Assembly (NCBI GenBank): GCA_022711355.1
Contig: JAKLFE010000043.1
Span: 1 to 37,786 of the forward strand
Direction: 5' to 3'
Source of the DNA: Spirochaetota bacterium
Lineage (GTDB): Bacteria > Spirochaetota > Spirochaetia > Treponematales > Rectinemataceae
DNA: 37,786 bases
Position 1 is the first letter of the stretch, and each line of letters opens with the position of its first letter. This document shows positions 14,595-22,217 of the stretch, piece by piece. A program made the position numbers and the translations under genes. The notes under the pieces were generated by a model. The model was not told the DNA's origin, made no database searches, and saw nothing but the letters and a program-made list of their open reading frames with translations.

Positions 14595-16313
14595 GTGGAC
14601 TTCCTCAATCCCATCTTCACCGAGAAGGCCGAGTGCCAGGACTGCTACAAGTGCATCCGCGAGTGCTCGGTCAAGGCGATCCGGGTCGAGGGCGGCCGCG
14701 CCGCGGTGGTGCCCGAGCTCTGCGTCCTCTGCGGCCACTGCGTCCAGGTCTGCCCCGTGGGGGCCAAGCGGGTCCGCGACGACCTGCCCCGCGCCAAGCG
14801 CCTCCTCGAGCTGGGCCTCCCCGTGGCGGCGGCCCTGGCCCCCTCCTTCGCCTCCGAGTTCCCCGGCCTCGCGCCCGAGCGCCTCGTCGCCGGCCTGCGC
14901 AAGCTCGGCTTCTCCGTGGTCTCCGAGACCGCCATCGGCGCCGACCTCGTCTCGCGGCGCCTCGCCGCCGACCTGGGCTCCTCGCGCAAAGGCGGCATCG
15001 TCGCCTCCTCCGCCTGCCCCACCGCGGTCGAGTACCTCAAGAAGTACCACCCGGCCTTCGCCGCCTCCATCACCGCCCTCCATTCCCCCCTCCTCTCCCA
15101 CGCGGCCTTCCTCAAGGAGCGCCTCGGGCCCGAGGCCAAGGTGGTCTTCATCGGCCCCTGCATCTCGAAGAAGCGCGAGTCCGACCTGCGGCGGGACCTG
15201 GTCGACGTGGCCATCGACTTCGCCGACCTCGCCGACTGGTTCGCCGCCGCCGGGATCGAGCCCGCGGCGATGGAGATCGGCCCCGAGGACCGCTTCTTCC
15301 CCGGCCGGGCGGCCAAGGGCTCCCTCTATCCCATCGAGGGCGGCATGATCGCGAGCGTCCGCAAGTACGACGCCCCGGCGGGGATCCGCTGGATGTCCTT
15401 CTCGGGCCTCTCCGAGATCGACCGGGCCCTCGCCGAGCTCGAGGGCGTCGAGCTCTCCGACACGATCTTCCTCGAGCTCCTGGCCTGCCCCGGGGGCTGC
15501 GTCAACGGCCCGCGGAGCCGCAGCCGGGTCGGCACCCTGGCCAAGCGGCTCCGCGTCCAGGACTACGCCGAGGCCGCGGCGCCGCGGGGCTCGCTGGCCG
15601 AGCCCGAGCTCGCCTCGAGCTGGCGCGTCGAGCCCGTCTCCCGGGCCGAGCCCGGGGCCGAGGCCGTCGCCGCCGCCCTGCGCCGCACCGGCAAGTACGC
15701 GGTCGAGGACGAGCTCAACTGCGGCGGCTGCGGCTACGACACCTGCCGCGACTTCGCCCGCGCCATGGTCGAGGGCAGGGCCGAGGCCGCGATGTGCGTC
15801 TCCTACATGCGCAAGCTCGCCCAGAAGAAGGCCAACGGCCTCCTGCGCTCCATCCCCAGCGGGGTGGTCATAGCCGACCGCGAGCTCAAGGTCGTGGAGT
15901 GCAACCGCGCCTTCGCCCTCCTCCTCGGCCCGGAGGCCGAGGCCCTCTGGGAGGCCAAGCCCGGCCTCGAGGGCGCCGACCTCGCCAAGCTCGCGCCCTT
16001 CTCGAAGTACTTCGCCGAGGTCATCGAGGGGGGCGAGGCCATCGAGCGCGACATCCGCTTCGGCCGGCGCATCCTCCACGGGGCGGTCTTCGGCATCGAG
16101 CGGGGCGCCTTCGCCGGCGGGGTCTTCCAGGACATCACGAGCCCCTGGATCCGCAAGGACCGGGTCGTGACCCAGGCGCGCAAGGTCATCCAGAAGAACC
16201 TCGCCGTCGTGCAGAAGATCGCCTTCCTCCTGGGGGAGAACGCGGCCGAGAGCGAGGCCATCCTCACCTCGATCATCGACTCCTTCGACGATGGAGGGGA
16301 GGGCGAGCGGTGA
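14595..16313 (+). CDS. hydS: Putative sensory [FeFe] hydrogenase with PAS domain (HydS type)
   Basis: The protein is 572 aa. Two [4Fe-4S] motifs lie at C14/C17/C20/C24 and C43/C46/C49/C53. An H-cluster domain follows, with ligands C141 (SSACP), C189 (GPCISKK) and C298/C302 (ACPGGC). A further [4Fe-4S] domain has C376/C379/C384/C401, and a PAS domain spans about 416-520 (IPSGVVIADRELKVVECNRA...FQDIT). All four H-cluster cysteines are kept. The proton-relay cysteine of catalytic enzymes (first Cys of TSCCP) is Ala140, and the methionine before the third motif is Leu. These changes are known in sensory HydS-type hydrogenases with low turnover. I infer H2 or redox sensing through the PAS domain to the phosphatase encoded next. 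The start is GTG 14595, eight bases after GGAGGG. The stop overlaps the next start as GTGA. Confidence 0.9.
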   Translation: MDFLNPIFTEKAECQDCYKCIRECSVKAIRVEGGRAAVVPELCVLCGHCVQVCPVGAKRVRDDLPRAKRLLELGLPVAAALAPSFASEFPGLAPERLVAGLRKLGFSVVSETAIGADLVSRRLAADLGSSRKGGIVASSACPTAVEYLKKYHPAFAASITALHSPLLSHAAFLKERLGPEAKVVFIGPCISKKRESDLRRDLVDVAIDFADLADWFAAAGIEPAAMEIGPEDRFFPGRAAKGSLYPIEGGMIASVRKYDAPAGIRWMSFSGLSEIDRALAELEGVELSDTIFLELLACPGGCVNGPRSRSRVGTLAKRLRVQDYAEAAAPRGSLAEPELASSWRVEPVSRAEPGAEAVAAALRRTGKYAVEDELNCGGCGYDTCRDFARAMVEGRAEAAMCVSYMRKLAQKKANGLLRSIPSGVVIADRELKVVECNRAFALLLGPEAEALWEAKPGLEGADLAKLAPFSKYFAEVIEGGEAIERDIRFGRRILHGAVFGIERGAFAGGVFQDITSPWIRKDRVVTQARKVIQKNLAVVQKIAFLLGENAAESEAILTSIIDSFDDGGEGER

Positions 16314-17503
16314 GCGAGGCCTTCGTCGAGATCGGGCACTTCCAGGCACGGAAGGCCGGCCAGGGCGCCGACGGGGACGTCTTCCTCTCGCGGAAGACCG
16401 AGGAGGGGCGCATCATCTCGGTGCTCTCCGACGGCCTGGGCTCCGGCGTCAAGGCCGGCGTCCTCGCCACCCTGACCGCAACCATGGCCGCCGAGTTCAT
16501 CGCCCAGGACATACCCCTGCGCCGGGCCGCCGGCATCATCATGCGGACCCTTCCCGTCTGCAAGGTACGCAAGATCAGCTACGCTACCTTCTCGATCGCC
16601 GACATCGAGCGCTCGGGGGAGGTCCGCATCATCGAGTACGACAACCCGCCCTACGCGCTGATCCGCCAGGGCTGCCTCGTCGAGCCGGTCAAGAGCGAGC
16701 TCGAGGTGCGGCGCTCCATCCGCGCCGGCGCCCCCTCGCCGACCGCCCTCATGCGCTACTCGGAGTTCCAGGCCCGGCCGGGGGACCGCCTCCTGTTCTT
16801 CTCGGACGGGGCGGTCCAGTCGGGCATGGGCACGAGGTCGCGGCCCCTCGGCTGGGGCCTCTCGGCCCTCCAGGATTTCGTGCTCCGCCGCCTCGCCGAC
16901 GAGCCGGGCCTCTCGGCCCGGGCCCTGGCCCGCTCGGTCGTCCGGGCCGCCCTGGCCAACGACGCCTACTCGGCCAAGGACGACATCAGCTGCGGGGTGG
17001 CCTACTTCCGCGAGCCCCGGCGCCTCCTATTGATGACCGGGCCCTCGGTGGACCGGGGCCGCGACCCCGAGATGGCCCACGAGTTCGATCGCTTCGCCGG
17101 CCGCCGGATCGTCGCCGGCGGCACGACGGCCACCATCCTCGCGCGGGAGCTCGGCCTCCCCGTCAAGCTCAACCTCAAGGAGCCCGACCGGAGCGTGCCT
17201 CCCCCCTCGGAGATGCCGGGCGCCGAGCTCGTCACCGAGGGGATCATCACCCTCGGCCGCGTGGCCGAGCTCCTCGAGTCCCCCGCCGAGCTCGAGGCCT
17301 CCAAGCCCAACCCGGCCACCAGGATCGTCGAGCTCCTCCTGGACTCGGACATCATCGACTTCGTCGTGGGCACCAAGATCAACGAGGCCCACCAGGATCC
17401 CACCATGCCGGTGGCCCTGGAGATCAGGCGGAACATCGTCAGGCGCATCGCCTCGATCCTCGAGTCCCGGCACCTCAAGCAGACCCGCCTCCGCTTCATC
17501 TAG
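16310..17503 (+). CDS. SpoIIE-family PP2C-type protein phosphatase linked to HydS
   Basis: The protein is 397 aa. A SpoIIE/PP2C phosphatase domain spans about 1-235, with metal-binding acidic motifs LSDGLGSG (Asp41), FFSDG (Asp166) and KDDISCG (Asp224/Asp225). A C-terminal region (about 238-397) contains GRRIVAGGTTATILAREL and a helical tail; it has no recognised domain name here. Such enzymes remove phosphate from Ser/Thr, classically on STAS-domain anti-sigma antagonists. No STAS or anti-sigma gene lies in the window, so the target is unknown. The start is GTG, overlapping the hydS stop by GTGA, so the two are translationally coupled. Together with the upstream gene they form the unit usually found beside hydABC. 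There are no membrane segments. Confidence 0.88.
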   Translation: MSEAFVEIGHFQARKAGQGADGDVFLSRKTEEGRIISVLSDGLGSGVKAGVLATLTATMAAEFIAQDIPLRRAAGIIMRTLPVCKVRKISYATFSIADIERSGEVRIIEYDNPPYALIRQGCLVEPVKSELEVRRSIRAGAPSPTALMRYSEFQARPGDRLLFFSDGAVQSGMGTRSRPLGWGLSALQDFVLRRLADEPGLSARALARSVVRAALANDAYSAKDDISCGVAYFREPRRLLLMTGPSVDRGRDPEMAHEFDRFAGRRIVAGGTTATILARELGLPVKLNLKEPDRSVPPPSEMPGAELVTEGIITLGRVAELLESPAELEASKPNPATRIVELLLDSDIIDFVVGTKINEAHQDPTMPVALEIRRNIVRRIASILESRHLKQTRLRFI

Positions 17504-17529
17504 TTTTCGCGAAAGGGCTCGCGGGGGCC

Positions 17530-17575
17530 TTGACACTTATTACGCTATATAGTACATAAAATATCGATAAATAAA
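17530..17575 (+). promoter_or_regulatory. Promoter and operator region of hydCBA
   Basis: The AT-rich gap 17504-17649 holds TTGACA (17530-17535), with possible -10 boxes TACATA (17553-17558, 17-base spacing) or TAAAAT (17557-17562, spacing too long). ATATCGATAAATAAA (17561-17575) follows and shares 13 bases, ATCGATAAATAAA, with the adh promoter region. The poor core promoter suggests activator help or tight control. A TTTCGCGAAA palindrome (17505-17514) lies just after the preceding stop. Confidence 0.55.
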
Positions 17576-17649
17576 ACCGAGTAAAAATTATCTAAATCGA
17601 CCAAGCATGACGATGGCCGGGCAGCGCGGCTCGGCGAAGGAGCGGATAC

Positions 17650-18162
17650 ATGACGACGACAGTCGGGAGCGAGGCGCGTCGCTTCGAGGCGGTGCTCTCC
17701 ATCCTCGATCGCTACGAGCGCGACAGCACGCGGCTCATACCGATCCTCCAGGCGGTGCAGGAGGAGTACCGCTACCTCCCCGAGGAGATCCTCACCTACG
17801 TCGCGGTGGCCCTCGACCTCTCCCCCGCCAAGGTCTACGGCGTCGCGACCTTCTACGGCCACTTCTCCCTCGAGGCCAAGGGCAAGTACGTGGTCAAGGT
17901 CTGCGACGGCACCGCCTGCCACGTGAAGGGCTCGGGCCCCCTGGTCGAGGCCCTCCGCAAGGAGCTCGGCCTCGAGGGCAAGCGCAAGACCACGGCCGAC
18001 CTCCTGTTCACCCTCGAGACCGTTTCCTGCCTCGGGGCCTGCGGCCTCGCCCCGGTCATGGTCGTCAACGAGGAGGTCCACGGCCTGGCGACGCCGGAGG
18101 CCGCGGTCGCCATCCTGCGCGAGATCAAGGCCCGGGAGGGCGGGAAGGGGGAGACGAAATGA
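17650..18162 (+). CDS. hydC: Trimeric [FeFe] hydrogenase, NuoE-like subunit
   Basis: The protein is 170 aa. A helical N-terminal part (about 10-75, LIPILQAVQEEYRYLPEE...VYGVATFYGHF) is followed by a thioredoxin-fold [2Fe-2S] domain with C85, C90, C127 and C131. This is the 24-kDa NuoE/HndA layout. It carries electrons within the soluble HydABC complex, which oxidises NADH together with reduced ferredoxin and makes H2 (or the reverse). GAAGGAG lies seven bases before the ATG. The stop overlaps the hydB start as ATGA. An HndA name (NADP-type enzymes) is possible, because coenzyme preference cannot be read here. Confidence 0.92.
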   Translation: MTTTVGSEARRFEAVLSILDRYERDSTRLIPILQAVQEEYRYLPEEILTYVAVALDLSPAKVYGVATFYGHFSLEAKGKYVVKVCDGTACHVKGSGPLVEALRKELGLEGKRKTTADLLFTLETVSCLGACGLAPVMVVNEEVHGLATPEAAVAILREIKAREGGKGETK

Positions 18163-20096
18163 GCGAGACCGTCACGTCGGCGCCGAGGGCTCCCGCGGGG
18201 AGGCCCGACCTCGAGGGCATAGCCGCCTCCTGGAAAGCCGCCCGCGGCAGGGCCGCGCGCCGCGTCGTCATCTGCGCCGGCACCGGCTGCATCGCCAACG
18301 GCTCCCTGGGCCTCTTCGAGGCCCTGCGCGAGCGGGTGGCGGCCGAGGGCCTGGCCGTCGAGGTCGCCCTCGACTACGAGGACTCCTCCCACAAAGACCT
18401 CCTCCTCACGAAGTCGGGCTGCCAGGGCTTCTGCCAGGTCGGCCCCCTCATGGTCGTCGAGCCCGACCAGATCCTCTACGTGAAGGTCCGCGCCTCCGAC
18501 CTGCCCGAGATCGTCGAGACCACGATCAAGGGCGGCGGGATCGTCGAGCGCCTCCTGTACCGGGACCCCGTGTCCGGCGAGGCCAAGCGGGGCAAGGGCG
18601 AGATCGCCTTCTACGCGGGCCAGGATCGCCGCGTCCTCTCGGCCTGCGGCCTCGTCGATCCCGAGGACCTGGGGGAGTACATCGCCCGCGGCGGCTACCT
18701 GGCCGCGCGCAAGGCCCTCTACGACCTGAGCCCCGAGGAGGTCTGCGCCGAGATGCAGGCCTCGGGCCTCAGGGGCCGGGGCGGGGCGGGCTTCCCCACG
18801 GGCCGCAAGTGGGAGCTCGCCCGGAGGCAGGCCGAGGCGGAGAAGTACATCATCTGCAACGGCGACGAGGGGGACCCCGGCGCTTTCATGGACCGCTCCG
18901 TCCTCGAGGGCAACCCCCACTCGGTGATCGAGGGCATGCTCATCGGGGCCCGCGCCACCGGGGCCCGCGTCGGCTACGTCTACGTGCGGGCCGAGTACCC
19001 CCTGGCGGTGAAGCGGGTCCGCTCCGCCGTGGAAGCCGCCCGCGCCGCCGGCTTCCTCGGGAAGGGCGTCATGGGCTCGGGCCTGGACTTCGACATCCGC
19101 GTGATGGAGGGCGCGGGCGCCTTCGTCTGCGGCGAGGCCAGCGCCATGGTCGCGTCGATCATGGGCGGCCGGGGCATGCCCCGGCCCAAGCCCCCGCGGA
19201 CCGCCGAGCGGGGCCTGTTCGGCAAGCCCACGGTGGTCAACAACGTGGAGACCCTGGCCCAGGTGCCGACGATCATCCTCGAGGGCGCCGCCGAGTACCG
19301 CAAGACCGGCACCGAGCTCTCGCCGGGGACCAAGACCTACGCCCTGACCGGGCACGTGGCCAACACGGGCCTCATCGAGGTGCCCTTCGGCGCCACGTTG
19401 CGCGAAATAGTCTTCGACATCGGCGGCGGGATCCTGGGCAGGGACGGCAGGCCGGACGACGAGGCCTTCAAGGCCGTGCAGATCGGCGGCCCCTCGGGGG
19501 GCTGCCTCACGGCCGAGCACCTCGACGTCCCGATGGACTTCGACTCCCTGGGCGAGATAGGGGCCATGGTCGGCTCCGGCGGCCTTGTGGTCATGAACGA
19601 CTCGACCTGCATGGTGCAGATGGCCCGCTTCTTCATGCACTTCACCCAGAACGAGTCCTGCGGCAAGTGCGTGCCCTGCCGCGAGGGGACCAGGCAGATC
19701 CTGGCCCTCCTGGACGACATCATCGAGGGCAAGGCCGACGAGTCGACCCTTCCCCTCATCGAGGAGCTCTGCGTCAACGTCGCCGACTCCTCGCTCTGCG
19801 GCCTCGGGGCCTCGGCCCCCTCGCCGGTGCTCTCGATGCTCCGCCAGTTCCGGCCCGAGTTCGAGGCCCACGTGCGGGGCAAGGCCTGCCCCACGGGCCA
19901 GTGCCCGGCCCTCACGCCGATCGCGATCGACCCGGCGAAGTGCATAGGCTGCGGCATGTGCGCCCGCTCCTGCCCCGTCGGCGCGATCTCGGGGGAGCGG
20001 AAGCAGGCCCACCGCATCGATCCGGCGAAGTGCGTGAAGTGCGGCGCCTGCGTCGAGAAGTGCAAGTTCAACGCGATAGCGCGAGGTGCGAAATGA
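18159..20096 (+). CDS. hydB: Trimeric [FeFe] hydrogenase, NuoF-like flavin subunit
   Basis: The protein is 645 aa. Domains in order are: a thioredoxin-fold [2Fe-2S] domain (C39, C44, C88, C92); the NuoF-like FMN/NAD(H) domain (GLRGRGGAGFPTGRKW at 204-219; CNGDEGDPGAFMDR at 233-246); a [4Fe-4S] site (C501, C504, C507, C547; ESCGKCVPCREG); a CPTGQC pair (577-582) of the kind that holds zinc or iron-sulfur in relatives; and a two-[4Fe-4S] ferredoxin tail (C595/598/601/605 and C625/628/631/635). It binds NAD(H) and FMN and is the site of electron bifurcation in relatives. ATG 18159 overlaps the hydC stop, and its own stop overlaps the hydA start, so all three subunits are made in a coupled way. 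Confidence 0.94.
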   Translation: MSETVTSAPRAPAGRPDLEGIAASWKAARGRAARRVVICAGTGCIANGSLGLFEALRERVAAEGLAVEVALDYEDSSHKDLLLTKSGCQGFCQVGPLMVVEPDQILYVKVRASDLPEIVETTIKGGGIVERLLYRDPVSGEAKRGKGEIAFYAGQDRRVLSACGLVDPEDLGEYIARGGYLAARKALYDLSPEEVCAEMQASGLRGRGGAGFPTGRKWELARRQAEAEKYIICNGDEGDPGAFMDRSVLEGNPHSVIEGMLIGARATGARVGYVYVRAEYPLAVKRVRSAVEAARAAGFLGKGVMGSGLDFDIRVMEGAGAFVCGEASAMVASIMGGRGMPRPKPPRTAERGLFGKPTVVNNVETLAQVPTIILEGAAEYRKTGTELSPGTKTYALTGHVANTGLIEVPFGATLREIVFDIGGGILGRDGRPDDEAFKAVQIGGPSGGCLTAEHLDVPMDFDSLGEIGAMVGSGGLVVMNDSTCMVQMARFFMHFTQNESCGKCVPCREGTRQILALLDDIIEGKADESTLPLIEELCVNVADSSLCGLGASAPSPVLSMLRQFRPEFEAHVRGKACPTGQCPALTPIAIDPAKCIGCGMCARSCPVGAISGERKQAHRIDPAKCVKCGACVEKCKFNAIARGAK

Positions 20097-22156
20097 GCGG
20101 ATACGTGACGGTCGACGGGATCAAGGTCCCCATCGAGGGGGAGAAGAACCTCCTCGCCCTAGCGCGGAAGGCGGGCATCGACATCCCGACCTTCTGCTAC
20201 CACAGCCACCTCTCCACCTACGGCGCCTGCCGGCTCTGCCTCGTGGAGATAAACGGCAAGGAGATAGACGCGAGCTGCGTCGTGCCGCCCAAGGACGGCA
20301 TGTCGGTCAGGACGAACACCGCCCGGGTCCGCTCGATGCGGCGGATGAACCTCGAGCTCCTCCTGGCCAACCACAAGCAGGACTGCCCCACCTGCGAGCG
20401 CTCCGCGAGCTGCAAGCTCCGCGACCTCGCCTCCAAGATGGGCCTGCGCGGCTCGCGCTTCCGCCGCACCCGCGAGGAGCGGCCCCTCGACCAAGGCTCC
20501 CCCTGCCTCGCGCGGGACCCGAACAAGTGCATCCTCTGCGGCGACTGCGTCCGCTACTGCGCCGAGATCCAGGGCATCGGGGCCATCGATTTCGCCCATC
20601 GCGGCACCGGGGCCTGCGTGACCCCGGCCTTCGGCAAGTCCCTGGGCGAGGTCGACTGCGTGAACTGCGGCCAGTGCGCCGCCATCTGCCCCACGGCGGC
20701 CATCGTGCCGCGGACCCACAAGGACGAGGTCTGGGCAGCTCTCGACGACCCGGAGGCCGTGGTCGTGGCCCAGGTCGCCCCCGCCGCGCGGATCGCCATC
20801 GGCGAGCGCTTCGGCCTGGGCTCGGGCGAGGCCGCCTCCGGCCGCCTGGCCACGGCCCTGCGCATGCTCGGCTTCGGCCGGGTCTACGACACGGCCTTCG
20901 GCGCCGACCTCACGGTCGTCGAGGAGGCTACCGAGTTCCTCGCCCGGGCCGCCGCGGCCAAGGCCGGGGCCACGGTCGGCGGCAAGCTCCCCCTGTTCAC
21001 CTCCTGCTGCCCCGCCTGGGTCAAGTTCGCCGAGCAGTCCTTCCCCGAGCTCCTGCCCAACCTCTCCACCTGCATGTCCCCCCAGAGCATGGTGGGCTCC
21101 CTCCTCAAGGAGGAGGCCGCGCGCGCCGGGGGCGGCGAGGCGGGCAAGCGCCTCGTGGTGGTCTCGATCATGCCCTGCACCGCCAAGAAGTACGAGATCG
21201 CCCGGCCCGAGCTCTCGCGGAACGGGGAGCGGCTCGTGGACTACGTCCTGACGACGAACGAGCTGGCCTCGATGATCCAGGAGGCGGGCTTGCGCTTCGC
21301 CGAGCTCGGCTCGGGCCCGATGGACCTGCCCATGGGCTTCTCCTCCGGCGCCGGCCTGGCCTTCGGCGCATCGGGCGGGGTGAGCGAGGCCGTGGCCCGC
21401 TACGTCGCGGGCGGCCTCCCCGCCGGCCGCCCTTCGGCCCTCGAGCTCGCGCCCCTGGCCGGCTTCGAGTCCCTGCCCGGCAGCGTGCGGGTCGGGACGC
21501 TTAAGGCCGGCGAATCCGCGGTCAGGATCGCGGTCGTCCAGGGCCTGGCCGCGGCCAAGGCCCTCGTCAAGGCCATCCGGGAGGGCCGGGTCGAGGCCGA
21601 CCTGGTCGAGGTGATGGCCTGCCCCGGCGGCTGCGTGGGCGGCGCCGGCCAGCCCATCGAGCTCGATCCCGCCAAGCGGGCCGCCCGTACCGAGGGCATA
21701 GCCCGGGCCGACGGGGAGCGCGCCATACGCTCGACGGGGGACAATCCCCTCGTCGCCGAGTTCTACCGCTCCCGCTTAGGCTGCAGCCCCGGCGGCCACC
21801 GGGCCCACGAGCTCCTCCACACGAGCTACTCCTCGAAGCGGCGCATCGCCGATACCGCGATACCCCTCGTGGTCGGCACGGGGGCGGAGAAGATCCCCGT
21901 CAAGGTCTGCGTAGGCACGAGCTGCTTCCTCCGGGGAAGCCAGGCCCTCCTTGCCGAGCTCATCAAGCGGGTGGAGGCCGAGGGCCTGGCCGAGCTCGTC
22001 GACGTGAGCGCGACCTTCTGCTCGGAGAGCTGCGACCGGGGGCCGACGGTCCAGGTCGGCGGGACGGCCATCCACAAGGCCACGCCCGAGCTCGCGCTCG
22101 CCCAGCTCCGCGCGGCCCTCGCGAAGGCGCCCGCGGGGGCCACGGCAGGGGCTTAG
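20093..22156 (+). CDS. hydA: Trimeric [FeFe] hydrogenase, catalytic H-cluster subunit
   Basis: The protein is 687 aa. It has an N-terminal [2Fe-2S] (C35, C46, C49, C62), a His-ligated [4Fe-4S] (H94, C98, C101, C107), two [4Fe-4S] (C146/149/152/156 and C189/192/195/199), and the H-cluster domain with full catalytic signatures: TSCCPAW (proton-relay C305, ligand C306), MPCTAKK (C362) and MACPGGCVGGAGQP (C510, C514). The C-terminus is an extra thioredoxin-like [2Fe-2S] domain (C606, C611, C643, C647), as in bifurcating Thermotoga-type HydA. It produces or consumes H2 in the cytoplasm. The maturases HydE, HydF and HydG are not in the window and must lie elsewhere. ATG 20093 overlaps hydB. It is the last gene of its operon, followed by a strong hairpin. 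Confidence 0.95.
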   Translation: MSGYVTVDGIKVPIEGEKNLLALARKAGIDIPTFCYHSHLSTYGACRLCLVEINGKEIDASCVVPPKDGMSVRTNTARVRSMRRMNLELLLANHKQDCPTCERSASCKLRDLASKMGLRGSRFRRTREERPLDQGSPCLARDPNKCILCGDCVRYCAEIQGIGAIDFAHRGTGACVTPAFGKSLGEVDCVNCGQCAAICPTAAIVPRTHKDEVWAALDDPEAVVVAQVAPAARIAIGERFGLGSGEAASGRLATALRMLGFGRVYDTAFGADLTVVEEATEFLARAAAAKAGATVGGKLPLFTSCCPAWVKFAEQSFPELLPNLSTCMSPQSMVGSLLKEEAARAGGGEAGKRLVVVSIMPCTAKKYEIARPELSRNGERLVDYVLTTNELASMIQEAGLRFAELGSGPMDLPMGFSSGAGLAFGASGGVSEAVARYVAGGLPAGRPSALELAPLAGFESLPGSVRVGTLKAGESAVRIAVVQGLAAAKALVKAIREGRVEADLVEVMACPGGCVGGAGQPIELDPAKRAARTEGIARADGERAIRSTGDNPLVAEFYRSRLGCSPGGHRAHELLHTSYSSKRRIADTAIPLVVGTGAEKIPVKVCVGTSCFLRGSQALLAELIKRVEAEGLAELVDVSATFCSESCDRGPTVQVGGTAIHKATPELALAQLRAALAKAPAGATAGA

Positions 22157-22171
22157 GGTTCGGGGGCGGGC

Positions 22172-22207
22172 GCCCGGGGCCGGCCGCGATCCCGCGGCGC
22201 CCCGGGC
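22172..22207. terminator. GC-rich hairpin between convergent hydA and acyl-CoA synthetase
   Basis: A 9-bp perfect stem (GCCCGGGGC / GCCCCGGGC) encloses a second stem (GCCGCG-ATCC-CGCGGC) with a two-base bulge. There is no T-tract. Its position between two convergent stops (22156 and 22218) supports a two-way transcription stop. Confidence 0.55.
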
Positions 22208-22217
22208 CAGCCCCGGC

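Noticed and set aside
15000..15020. Loss of hydrogenase function in hydS because the TSCCP motif is SSACP
   Set aside because: The cluster-ligating cysteine is kept; only the proton-relay position is Ala, a known feature of sensory hydrogenases and not decay.
17853..20012. A 719-codon minus-strand frame opposite hydB
   Set aside because: It is a mirror of GC-rich codons, with His/Val/Glu/Gly-rich low-complexity translation, while hydB carries all expected motifs.
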